64,000 nt of DNA, taken from Pseudophaeobacter profundi (lineage in GTDB: Bacteria > Pseudomonadota > Alphaproteobacteria > Rhodobacterales > Rhodobacteraceae). How positions within the stretch are numbered: the first letter of the stretch is position 1; every line of letters starts with the position of its first letter. Shown one piece after another: positions 1 to 8,453 of the stretch. Under the pieces are notes generated by a model. The model saw nothing but the letters and a program-made list of their open reading frames with translations. It was not told the origin of the DNA and made no database searches. Both the position numbers and the translations under genes were made by a program. The stretch covers positions 1 to 64,000 of the forward strand of contig NZ_JARJEF010000004.1 in NCBI RefSeq assembly GCF_029697505.1, read 5' to 3'.

Positions 1-69
1 GGCTGCAAAGAAAACAGGAAAGGAGACCGCAACATTGACCACATCATAAACTACAGCGCATAACTGAAG

Positions 70-1488
70 GTGGGTCAAATCTCGGTGAAAATACCGGGTC
101 AGTTCTCAGTGACAATCAACAGCTTCATATCCGATGATCCGGAAATGAGCCGGTTCTTTCCTGATCAAGCATTGATTGCCAAAGCCAAAGCGGGTCAAAA
201 GAAACACTGGGAGTTGCTTCTGTCTGGCGAGTTTACACAGGAGTATTTTGACTCTGCCTATCGCATTGGCCGAATTCATCCACGGATTGGACTTCCCTTC
301 CTTTTCTACCTTTCCGGCTATGCTCAGGCGACCTCGTACATACAAGAATCCTTGTTAAATAAGTATGTAGGTGGGCTCCGCCTGTTCAGTAAGCGAAACC
401 TTCCGAAGATCATGGGCGCAATAGCCCGGGCCTTCGCACTGGACACGCATCTGGTTCTGGATGCCCATTTTGCGGCTGAAAAAGAAGAGCAAGACCTGGC
501 ATTCAAGTATCTGACGAACGGCATTCAGGAGATGGCCGCGCGCGATCTGACACAGTTGATCCCATCCTCCAAAGAGAGCGACTACCCTGTGCGCTACGAT
601 CCGGTTAGAGAAGCCTTCAACGGCTTGGTGCTATCGCAACGAGAAGTTCTCCAAAGAATTCAAGAATCTGCGGCGAACCTGAGTTCTCGGGCAGACGAAG
701 TGGCCCAATCCGCAGAGGATCTTTCGCACCGCACGGAAACGCAGGCCGCGACCCTGGAAGAGACGGCGGCGGCAGTCGAAGAGATCAGTATGAGCATGCA
801 ATCTGCGGCAGAAGCCACGCACGAAACGAACCAGACCGTCAGCGAAACACGTCAAAGTGCCGATCACGGGAGCAAGGTGGTTCAGGAAGCAATTCTCAAG
901 ATGCATGAAATCCAAGAGTCTGCGAGTGAGATATCTCAGATCATCAATGTCATCGATGACATCGCCTTTCAGACAAACTTGCTTGCACTGAATGCAGGTG
1001 TGGAAGCGGCCCGTGCGGGGGACGCTGGGCGTGGATTTGCTGTTGTTGCCTCTGAAGTTCGCGGGCTTGCTCAACGCACTGCTGCATCGGCGAACGAAAT
1101 CAAGTCATTGATCGAGGACAGCACCCGTCAGGTGGAAGGGGGGGTATCGCTTGTCAATGAAACAGGCAAAGCGCTGGAGAAAATGAGCGGCGATGTGAAA
1201 CGAACGGTCGTGCTTACCTCCCAGGTTGCTAGTTCTGCTGAGGAACAGGCGACCGGGTTGTCGGAAATCAATCTGGGCGTCAGTCAACTTGATCAGGTCA
1301 CGCAGCAGAATGCTGCGATGGTCGAGGAAGCGACGGCGGCCATGCTATCCATGAAGCAAGATGTCTCCATGCTTCATGGACTCGTCGGTTCATTTAAGAT
1401 CGGTGACGCAGATGGCACACCGAGTTCAAAGATTGGCTCCCCTGAAATGGTTGATGCCGGATCAAACCTGAGAGTTGTTGGAACCTGA
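70..1488 (+). CDS. Globin-coupled methyl-accepting chemotaxis protein (soluble)
   Basis: This is a cytoplasmic chemoreceptor of the HemAT / globin-coupled sensor type. About residues 15-150 resemble a protoglobin domain: KKHWELLLSGEF, then RIGRIHPRIGL, whose His is the expected proximal haem ligand, then FYLSGYAQA. The signalling domain (about 190-440) carries the methyl-accepting hairpin tip with IAFQTNLLALNAGVEAARAG and GRGFAVVASEVR. No membrane segment is visible. By family knowledge it would sense O2 or another gas and signal to CheA. The N-terminus is short: the first globin helix (about 40 residues in relatives) is missing, and an in-frame TAA at 61-63 blocks extension. The start is therefore uncertain. 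GTG at 70 is used here and GTG at 85 is an alternative. The gene could be 5'-truncated. No che genes lie nearby in the window. Confidence 0.85.
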   Translation: MGQISVKIPGQFSVTINSFISDDPEMSRFFPDQALIAKAKAGQKKHWELLLSGEFTQEYFDSAYRIGRIHPRIGLPFLFYLSGYAQATSYIQESLLNKYVGGLRLFSKRNLPKIMGAIARAFALDTHLVLDAHFAAEKEEQDLAFKYLTNGIQEMAARDLTQLIPSSKESDYPVRYDPVREAFNGLVLSQREVLQRIQESAANLSSRADEVAQSAEDLSHRTETQAATLEETAAAVEEISMSMQSAAEATHETNQTVSETRQSADHGSKVVQEAILKMHEIQESASEISQIINVIDDIAFQTNLLALNAGVEAARAGDAGRGFAVVASEVRGLAQRTAASANEIKSLIEDSTRQVEGGVSLVNETGKALEKMSGDVKRTVVLTSQVASSAEEQATGLSEINLGVSQLDQVTQQNAAMVEEATAAMLSMKQDVSMLHGLVGSFKIGDADGTPSSKIGSPEMVDAGSNLRVVGT

Positions 1489-2028
1489 CCCAAGCTGAGC
1501 CATGCGCGGATTGAGATTTCCAGATTGCCTGATGGGCAATTGATCAGCCCGCCTAATCGGTCCAGTTTGATTGTTGGTGCATGACCGGCCTTTGATCCAT
1601 AGGGGTGACGGTTTAGGTTGATAAGCCTTTGCCCAACGCTACCGCTCTCCCTAAAGGGCGTTCGAAGTTACTCCCTTTAGGTGCACCACCACTTCAGAAA
1701 TAATCCCGCTTCACTAGATTGACCTGGTCACCGCAAGACACGGCCAACTTTTGAATACCGCCTTATGTGCTGGAAGACCTGACCGCGAAGTCCCTCCGCC
1801 TGCCGCGGCGCGCTTGGGAAGTATGCCTGGCCCACTCCCTCCTGGCCCTAACCATTTCTGAGACAGCCAAGCGCAACAATGCACAACAACGCCAGGACGC
1901 GCCCATATGATAAATAGAGGCACCGATACCCGGCACCAAATCCAGTTCGCCCCATGCTTCCCAACCGGCACCATAACACGCTGCTTGAACTCAACCGGAA
2001 ACCGAATTCCGTTAGCTATATACCTCTC
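1489..2028. other. Intergenic region without a convincing gene
   Basis: There are 540 bases between the chemoreceptor and the 3' end of nnr. Open frames exist on both strands but have implausible composition (Trp-, Gly- and Cys-rich), no ribosome-binding site and no recognisable family. The one clear structure is an inverted repeat near 1652-1681. Composition is more AT-rich than most of the window, which with the truncated chemoreceptor suggests an accessory or decayed stretch. That is inference. Confidence 0.5.
1652..1681. repeat. Perfect 8-bp inverted repeat (CTAAAGGG / CCCTTTAG)
   Basis: CTAAAGGG and CCCTTTAG flank a 14-base loop that includes GTTCGAA. The left arm itself sits in a palindrome, CCCTAAAGGG. 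It could be a stem-loop, a weak terminator for the chemoreceptor about 160 bases upstream, or a remnant of an element end. There is no T-run. A tRNA was considered because of the GTTCGAA loop, but no acceptor or anticodon stems fit. Confidence 0.4.
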
Positions 2029-3768
2029 TCATTGGTTCTGCGACGAGGTCAGCCGACGCAGCACAGATGGAAGCGCCTCTGGCAGATCTTCCGAAATCAA
2101 ACCGGGGCCAAACTCTAGCGCGCAGTCCACATGTAGCCAGGCCGCCGCTTCTGCCGCCAACATTGGCCCAACCCCACGCGCCATAAGTCCGGTAATAAAC
2201 CCGGCCAAGACATCTCCCGCCCCCGCCGTCGCCAGCCAGGGCGCGGCCCGTTCATCTTGGGCTGAATGCACTGAACAGCGCCCTTCCGGATCGGCAATCA
2301 CCGTATCCGCCCCCTTGTACAGCACCACACAACCTGCCCTGGCGGCAGCCGCACGCGTCGCATCAACCTTGGAATAGGCCGGGCCGATCAGTGTCGGCGC
2401 TGCCAGTTTTTCAGCCAGATCCGGGAACAGTTTGGCAAATTCCCCTCCATGGGGCGTCATCACGCAGCCCGCGTGCAACAGATCAAACAAGACCTGCGGG
2501 TTTCGCTCAAACCGGGTGAGCGCATCTGCGTCCAAAACCGTAGCCCTCTGCGCTTTTAGCGCCGCAATCACCACCGCCTGCGTATCCATGCCGCGCCCAA
2601 GTCCCGGCCCCAAACAAAGCGCATTGAAACGCTGGTCCTCCAACAACTCAGTGATCCCATAGGCCCCATCAATCTGATGCAGCATTATCGCCGTCAATTG
2701 TGCGGCATTTTCAAACATGGCAGATCGCGGAGACCCCAGCGTCACCAGCCCCGCCCCCATGCGCAACGCCCCCCGCGCCGCCAGCCGGGCCGCACCGGTT
2801 TTGCCATGCCCGCCGGATAAGACAAGCGCATGGCCATGAGAATACTTATGCCCACGTTTCCCTTTGGCTAAACAATCACGGTGCGGCTGATCAACTGTGC
2901 GGCAGATAGCCCCGCGAGGGTCAGCGCCCCGCAGTGATGTTTCACCGAAAGCCAAGCCATCCCCAGCCCGCGCGCCCATAGCGTCAAGCCCGATGTCAGC
3001 CACTTTGACAGGCCCGCAACACTCGGGCCCGCGCGCGAGTAGATGGCCGATTTTTTTCCGATGAAAGGTAACGGTCAGCGCATAATCAGACCACAGATCG
3101 TCGCCCTCCTCCAAGAGCAGCTTGCCACTGTCAGCACAGAGTCCACTGGGCATATCAACGCCGACCCACCTTGCATGACCCACAGAAAGGCGACGCTGCA
3201 AAACGGATAGGGATCTTGAAATCCCCGCCCCGACCGACCGCACCAAACCCGTTCCGAACAGGGCATCAATGACCAGATCTGCTTGGCCTCTCCGCTCCGG
3301 ATCTGTCGCCTCTTCCCCGGCACGATATTCGGGGAACGGCTTGACCTTTTCACAGGCCACCCAGCGTTCATAGTTGGTCTTTGCATCAGCTGGCAGCCTG
3401 TCGGGCTGCCCCAAAAGGAACACCTCCACCTCCCAACCGCATCTGCGTAACAAACGCGCCACCACAAAGCCATCTCCGCCATTGTTGCCTGGCCCGCATA
3501 GCACCACCGCTTTCATCTTGCCCAAAATACCTCGGGGGGGATCCGCAGGATCGGGGGCAGCGCCCCCCTCTTTCTTGCGATGCTCTTCCAGATCGCGCCC
3601 TGCGCCCACACCCGTGTCCTGTAGATCCAGCTCGGGCCAGGTCTCGAAAATGGCCGCGACCACCCCCTGCCCGGCACGTTCCATAAGCTCCAGCCCGGTC
3701 ACCTCCGCGGCCTCAATCGCGGCCTGTTCAATGCTGCGCATCTGCGCGGCAGTCAGCAGTTCAGCCAT
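2029..3768 (-). CDS. nnr: Bifunctional NAD(P)H-hydrate repair enzyme (epimerase + ADP-dependent dehydratase)
   Basis: Repairs damaged NADHX/NADPHX. The N-terminal YjeF_N epimerase domain (about 1-245) has the PGNNGGDG motif at residues 93-100. The C-terminal carbohydrate-kinase-like dehydratase domain (about 270-575) has TPHGGEF and the GAGDVLAGF active-site loop. The start at 3768 (MAELLTAAQM) is preceded by AAGGAAAGGG; a longer reading from 3813 is possible but less likely. An unusual charged and proline-rich stretch of about 39 residues (about 48-86, RKKEGGAAPDPADPPRGI and flanks) separates the first helical region from the conserved VVLCGPGNNGGDG strand. Relatives have only a few residues there. 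The DNA of this stretch contains a GC-rich hairpin and looks like an inserted repeat that kept the frame. The gene is transcribed divergently from glnB. Confidence 0.92.
   Translation of the reverse strand: MAELLTAAQMRSIEQAAIEAAEVTGLELMERAGQGVVAAIFETWPELDLQDTGVGAGRDLEEHRKKEGGAAPDPADPPRGILGKMKAVVLCGPGNNGGDGFVVARLLRRCGWEVEVFLLGQPDRLPADAKTNYERWVACEKVKPFPEYRAGEEATDPERRGQADLVIDALFGTGLVRSVGAGISRSLSVLQRRLSVGHARWVGVDMPSGLCADSGKLLLEEGDDLWSDYALTVTFHRKKIGHLLARGPECCGPVKVADIGLDAMGARAGDGLAFGETSLRGADPRGAICRTVDQPHRDCLAKGKRGHKYSHGHALVLSGGHGKTGAARLAARGALRMGAGLVTLGSPRSAMFENAAQLTAIMLHQIDGAYGITELLEDQRFNALCLGPGLGRGMDTQAVVIAALKAQRATVLDADALTRFERNPQVLFDLLHAGCVMTPHGGEFAKLFPDLAEKLAAPTLIGPAYSKVDATRAAAARAGCVVLYKGADTVIADPEGRCSVHSAQDERAAPWLATAGAGDVLAGFITGLMARGVGPMLAAEAAAWLHVDCALEFGPGLISEDLPEALPSVLRRLTSSQNQ
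3511..3627. repeat. Repeat-like insert inside nnr
   Basis: About 117 bases encode residues 48-86 of Nnr. They contain a 6-bp stem GGGGGC-AGC-GCCCCC at 3553-3567, a run of G residues and a segment reading CCAAAATACCTCGGGG. From memory, very similar GC-rich elements occur as dispersed extragenic repeats in Roseobacter-group genomes. I see no second copy in this window, so the repeat status is inferred. The boundaries are approximate and come from where the protein leaves and rejoins the family pattern. Confidence 0.5.
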
Positions 3769-4291
<523 letters not shown>

Positions 4292-4330
4292 ACCGAATTA
4301 CCTGACATTAAAATCAGAAGGACCAAGGGA

Positions 4331-5737
4331 ATGAGCACAGAAGCAGTTCTCCAGATGATCAAAGACGAAGATGCGGCCTATGTCGACATCCGCTTTACCG
4401 ATGTGCGTGGCAAGCTGCAGCACGTCACCGTGGATGTGGATCTGGTTGATGAAGACTTCCTTGAAGAAGGCTTCATGTTTGACGGCTCTTCGATTGCAGG
4501 CTGGAAATCGATCGAGAACTCCGACATGAAACTGATGGCAGACACCACGTCCGCCTATGTAGATCCTTTCTACGCCGAGAAAACCATCTGCATCCACTGC
4601 TCCATCGTAGAGCCCGACACCGGCGAAGCCTACGAGCGTGATCCCCGCGGCACCGCGCAGAAAGCCGAGGCCTATCTGAAGGCATCCGGCATTGGTGATG
4701 TGGCCTACATGGGCCCCGAAGCCGAATTCTTCCTGTTCGACGACGTGCGCTATTCCAACTCGATCAACAAGGTTTCCTATGAGGTCGACGCGACAGACGC
4801 CTCCTGGAACACCGATACAGAGTATGAAATGGGCAACATGGGCCACCGCCCAGGCCTCAAAGGCGGCTATTTCCCGGTAAACCCCACCGACGAAAGCCAG
4901 GATCTGCGCTCTGAAATGCTGTCGACCATGAAGCGTCTGGGCATGAAAGTGGACAAGCACCACCATGAGGTTGCGTCTTGCCAGCACGAGCTGGGCCTGA
5001 TCTTTGACAGCCTGACCAAACAGGCCGACGAGATGCAGAAATACAAGTATGTGATCCACAATGTGGCCCACGCCTACGGCAAATCCGCAACCTTCATGCC
5101 CAAGCCTATCTATGGCGACAATGGCACCGGCATGCACGTGAACATGTCGATCTGGAAAGACGGCAAGCCGCTCTTTGCTGGCGACAAATACGCTGATCTG
5201 TCGGATGAAGCCCTGTATTTCATCGGTGGCATCCTGAAGCACGCCAAGACCCTGAACGCCTTCACCAACCCGGCGACCAACAGCTACAAGCGCCTGATCC
5301 CTGGCTTTGAGGCCCCCGTTCTGCGCGCCTATTCCGCGCGTAACCGGTCCGGCTGTGTGCGGATCCCATGGACTGAATCGCCCAAAGCCAAGCGCGTTGA
5401 AGCCCGTTTCCCTGATCCGGCCGCCAACCCCTACCTGTGCTTTGCAGCCCTCTTGATGGCTGGTCTTGACGGCATCAAGAACAAGATCGACCCCGGTGAG
5501 GCCATGGACAAGAACCTCTATGATCTGCCCGCCGAAGAGCTGGCCGATATCCCAACCGTTGCGGGTTCCTTGCGCGAAGCCCTCGACGCTCTGGCAGCCG
5601 ACCACGACTTCCTGATCCAGGGCGACGTCTTCACCAAGGACCAGATCGAAGGTTATATCGCTCTGAAAATGGAAGAAGTTCAGACCTATGAGCACACGCC
5701 GCACCCTGTTGAATACGGCATGTACTACAGCTGCTAA
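4331..5737 (+). CDS. glnA: Type I glutamine synthetase
   Basis: Makes glutamine from glutamate, ammonium and ATP; dodecameric cytosolic GSI-beta enzyme. The product is 468 aa with a complete sequence. Visible signatures are [10 protein letters not shown] near residues 50-59, [10 protein letters not shown] for metal binding, [12 protein letters not shown], the ATP-site motif [12 protein letters not shown], and [10 protein letters not shown]. The adenylylation site is Tyr397 in [11 protein letters not shown], the same number as in the classical enzyme, so GlnE-mediated control is expected. It follows glnB closely and is closed by a strong terminator about 25 bases after the stop. Confidence 0.97.
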   Translation: MSTEAVLQMIKDEDAAYVDIRFTDVRGKLQHVTVDVDLVDEDFLEEGFMFDGSSIAGWKSIENSDMKLMADTTSAYVDPFYAEKTICIHCSIVEPDTGEAYERDPRGTAQKAEAYLKASGIGDVAYMGPEAEFFLFDDVRYSNSINKVSYEVDATDASWNTDTEYEMGNMGHRPGLKGGYFPVNPTDESQDLRSEMLSTMKRLGMKVDKHHHEVASCQHELGLIFDSLTKQADEMQKYKYVIHNVAHAYGKSATFMPKPIYGDNGTGMHVNMSIWKDGKPLFAGDKYADLSDEALYFIGGILKHAKTLNAFTNPATNSYKRLIPGFEAPVLRAYSARNRSGCVRIPWTESPKAKRVEARFPDPAANPYLCFAALLMAGLDGIKNKIDPGEAMDKNLYDLPAEELADIPTVAGSLREALDALAADHDFLIQGDVFTKDQIEGYIALKMEEVQTYEHTPHPVEYGMYYSC

Positions 5738-5761
5738 TCCCTTGTGATTAGACTGGTTTTG

Positions 5762-5791
5762 AAAGGGCGCCCCAATCGGGCGCCCTTTTTT
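5762..5791 (+). terminator. Rho-independent terminator of glnBA
   Basis: GGGCGCCC, a short AAT-containing loop and GGGCGCCC are followed by TTTTTT. It is positioned 24 bases after the glnA stop codon. This is a textbook intrinsic terminator on the plus strand. Confidence 0.9.
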
Positions 5792-5909
5792 CATTGCAGT
5801 GTTTACGCCACGGGCTGTGCAAGATGGGCGTGGGCGCGCTTGTCTCTTGAAGCAGATGCTTGGCTTCTGTAGGAAGGCGCGTTCCAGTCCCCTGAAGAGG
5901 AACCATCGA

Positions 5910-7178
5910 ATGCCTGACACCGCCCCTGCGCCCACCGCGCCGATGACCCTTGGCATTGACTTTGGCACCTCGAATTCCGCTGCTGGGATCGCCGTGGGGG
6001 GGCGCCCTTTCCTGGTTGAAATGGAGCCCGGCGAAACCACTTTGCCGACAGCGGTGTTCTTTGAACCCAAACGCCCCATGCGCATTGGTCGCGCGGCGAC
6101 TCGCGCGCTGATCAATGGGGAAGAGGGTCGTTTTATGCGCGCGCTCAAGAGCCTGCTGGGCACGCCGCTCTTGCGCGAAGAACGGCGGCTGAACGGAGAG
6201 GTCACCGACTTTATCAAAATCATCGCCCGATTTTTGGCAGAAGTGAAATCCCGCGCCGAAGCGGCCACAAATCAAAGCTTCACCTATGCGCTGTCCGGCC
6301 GCCCCGTGCATTTTCACAGTGCCGACCCGGCCCGCGACGCCCAAGCGGAAATCGACCTGCGGGATTGCTACCTCGCGGCCGGCTTTGAAGATGTGCAGTT
6401 CCTGTACGAGCCAGAGGCCGCCGTGCGCTCTGCCGCGCCGGCAGCGGGGCTGGGGCTGATCGTGGATATTGGCGGCGGCACCTCGGATTTCACCCTGTTT
6501 GAACAGGCCGCCAGTGGCGAGACGCAGATCCTGGCCTCGCATGGGGTTCGGCTGGGCGGCACCGATTTTGACCGCCAGATCAGTATTGATCATGTGATGC
6601 CGCTGTTGGGGCGGGGTGGCCAGATCCGCAACGCCTTTGGCAAGGATACCCTGCCCGCCCCCAACCGGTTGTTCAATGATCTGGCCACCTGGCAGATGAT
6701 CCCCTTTCTCTATGCGGCCGACAGTCGCCGCGCTGCCCGTGATCTGGCCAAATACGCGGTTGAACCAGAGCGGCTAAACCGCCTTGTTTCAGTGCTGGAG
6801 GATGAGTTGGGGCACGATCTGGCCTTTGCGGTGGAACGTGGCAAGATCCTGACCAATGGTGCCGATACCAGCAACCCGCGCATCGATCTGCGGATCCTGG
6901 AACGCGGGCTGTCGGCCCCGCTGGCCCCGGCGCAGATGCAGCACAGCCTGGCCGCGATGATGGATCAGATCGCCCGATGCGCTGCCGAAACCCTGGCGCG
7001 CGGCGCTGTCACGCCAAGCCAGATCGACCGGCTGGTCATGGTGGGTGGCTCCTCCCTTCTGTCCTCGCTAGAGGCCGCACTCTGCCAGCTGTGCCCCAAT
7101 GCCCAGATTGAAAACCACAATGCCATGACGGCGGTGGCCGATGGGCTGGCGCTCAGCGCCGCCGGGGCCTTTGCCTAG
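5910..7178 (+). CDS. Hsp70-family ATPase-like protein (YegD type)
   Basis: An Hsp70/actin-fold nucleotide-binding protein without the peptide-binding C-terminal domain. Phosphate-loop motifs are visible: GIDFGTSNSAAGIA near residues 15-28, IVDIGGGTSDFTLF near 187, and the adenosine motif MVGGSSLLSSLE near 378. The product is 422 aa, in the range of E. coli YegD-like proteins. The start at 5910 is preceded by AGAGGA; an in-frame extension to 5799 lacks such a site. The function of this family is not established. The gene stands alone between glnA and a lytic transglycosylase and is followed by a strong stem-loop at 7201. Confidence 0.85.
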   Translation: MPDTAPAPTAPMTLGIDFGTSNSAAGIAVGGRPFLVEMEPGETTLPTAVFFEPKRPMRIGRAATRALINGEEGRFMRALKSLLGTPLLREERRLNGEVTDFIKIIARFLAEVKSRAEAATNQSFTYALSGRPVHFHSADPARDAQAEIDLRDCYLAAGFEDVQFLYEPEAAVRSAAPAAGLGLIVDIGGGTSDFTLFEQAASGETQILASHGVRLGGTDFDRQISIDHVMPLLGRGGQIRNAFGKDTLPAPNRLFNDLATWQMIPFLYAADSRRAARDLAKYAVEPERLNRLVSVLEDELGHDLAFAVERGKILTNGADTSNPRIDLRILERGLSAPLAPAQMQHSLAAMMDQIARCAAETLARGAVTPSQIDRLVMVGGSSLLSSLEAALCQLCPNAQIENHNAMTAVADGLALSAAGAFA

Positions 7179-7200
7179 ACCAAAAGCCCACAGGCAGACT

Positions 7201-7229
7201 GGCAGTGGCACGTCTGACCTGCCACTGCC
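7201..7229 (+). terminator. Perfect 10-bp stem-loop after the Hsp70-like gene
   Basis: GGCAGTGGCA and TGCCACTGCC flank a 9-base loop. There is no T-run, so termination is likely but not certain. It sits 22 bases after the stop codon of the Hsp70-like gene and 110 bases before the transglycosylase start. Confidence 0.6.
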
Positions 7230-7338
7230 CGATTGGGCAAGCAGGGCTCACTGGGAAGCAGGGCCAACTTTTCCCGCTGGATTTTACCAGCAGGCAGGCT
7301 AGGCTTTGCAGGCCCTTTTGCTTTCAGGATCCCATTTC

Positions 7339-8136
7339 ATGCGCGTCTTTGCCTTGCCTGCCTTTGCCCTTTCTCTTGCCCTGACGAGCGCTGCCCATTC
7401 TGCCCCCTGCGGCAATACTGCTGCCGGGTTTGACAGCTGGAAAGCAGATTTTGCCAAACATGCCCGCCGTGCCGGGGTAAAGCCCGCCGGGTTGCAGGCC
7501 CTGGCACAGGCGCAATATGCCAGCCGCACCATCGCTGCCGACCGCAACCAGAAAAGCTTTCGCTACAGTCTGGACAAGTTCATGCAGATCCGTGGTGCCG
7601 CAACAATCGTGGCCCAGGGACGCAAGCGCAAAGCCCGCAACCCGGAGTTCTACGCCGCGCTAGAACGCAAATTCGGCGTCCCGGCCGGCGTTCTGATTGC
7701 CATCCACGGTATGGAAACCGCCTTTGGCAATTTCATGGGCGATAGCCAGGTGGTATCGGCCATTGTCACATTGACCTATGATTGTCGCCGCTCTGACTTC
7801 TTTGAACCGCACGCCCTGGGTGCGCTCAAACTGGTTGATCAGGGGGCTATAACCAGCGCCACCCTGGGCGCCAAACACGGGGAACTGGGCCATACCCAGT
7901 TTCTGCCCGGCAATGCGCTGCAGTACGGCGTCGATTGGGATGGCGATGGCCGGGTCAATTTCTACGACATGGGCGATGCCCTGGCCTCTACCGCGCGCTA
8001 TCTGCAAAAGAATGGCTGGAAACGCGGCAGAGGATACCAAGAGGGACAGCGCAATTACCAGGTGCTAAAGCAATGGAATGCCGCCACGGTGTATCAACAG
8101 TCGCTGGCAATCATGGGGCGGCAAATTGATCAGTAA
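7339..8136 (+). CDS. Lytic murein transglycosylase (MltB-like, SLT_2)
   Basis: A periplasmic enzyme that cleaves the glycan strand of peptidoglycan to 1,6-anhydro-muropeptides. A Sec signal peptide is seen at residues 1-21 (MRVFALPAFALSLALTSAAHS). The catalytic Glu is in IHGMETAFGNFMGD. Other family blocks are GELGHTQFLPGNAL, DWDGDGRVNFYDMGDALAS and TARYLQKNGW. At 265 aa it is the short form, without the C-terminal peptidoglycan-binding repeat of longer relatives. The start at 7339 puts the signal peptide at the N-terminus. The mature chain begins near Ala-Pro-Cys-Gly; that Cys does not sit in a proper lipobox. Confidence 0.9.
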   Translation: MRVFALPAFALSLALTSAAHSAPCGNTAAGFDSWKADFAKHARRAGVKPAGLQALAQAQYASRTIAADRNQKSFRYSLDKFMQIRGAATIVAQGRKRKARNPEFYAALERKFGVPAGVLIAIHGMETAFGNFMGDSQVVSAIVTLTYDCRRSDFFEPHALGALKLVDQGAITSATLGAKHGELGHTQFLPGNALQYGVDWDGDGRVNFYDMGDALASTARYLQKNGWKRGRGYQEGQRNYQVLKQWNAATVYQQSLAIMGRQIDQ

Positions 8137-8453
8137 CCAGTGCAGGCCCATCCGCACTGCCCTGCCGCGCAGCAACAGGGAATCTGTGGCGGGCTGAACA
8201 ATCGTGCCCACATCCCGCAATTGTAGGGGATGCGGCATCAAAGTGGCCGCAGAGCGCCCATTTGTTGCCCCATTCTGGCGAACTGAAGCCAGGGCATACA
8301 TACAAAAACCTGATTTTGTTTAATTTTTACGGATCATATGCCATTTGGCGAAAATCTGAAGTTTCATTCCCCTATTGACCCTGACTGCCTCACTTTTGAT
8401 CCAGATCGCCGCCTATTGTTTCCCCAGAGCATCCCGAATGGAGGACCCTGACG
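8137..8453. promoter_or_regulatory. Intergenic region with AT-rich probable promoter
   Basis: There are 317 bases without a gene. The first two thirds show nothing distinctive. At about 8302-8345 there is an AT-rich run (AAAAACCTGATTTTGTTTAA and following) that stands out in this GC-rich sequence. It probably carries the promoter of the downstream 351-aa gene. No operator palindrome was recognised. Confidence 0.35.

Noticed and set aside
1-63. Short open frame entering from the left window edge and stopping at 61
   Set aside because: Only 20 codons are visible and they match nothing I recognise. It could be the end of an upstream gene or the frameshifted front of the chemoreceptor, but the window cannot show which.
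1652-1700. Possible tRNA because of GTTCGAA followed by a CACCACCA-like end
   Set aside because: No acceptor, D or anticodon stems can be drawn; the GTTCGAA sits in the loop of a simple inverted repeat.
1714-1974. An 86-codon minus-strand frame in the left intergenic region
   Set aside because: Trp/Gly/Cys-rich composition, no start signal, no family.
4298-6268. A 656-aa minus-strand open frame opposite glnA
   Set aside because: Antisense to glnA and across its terminator, with low-complexity composition and no family.
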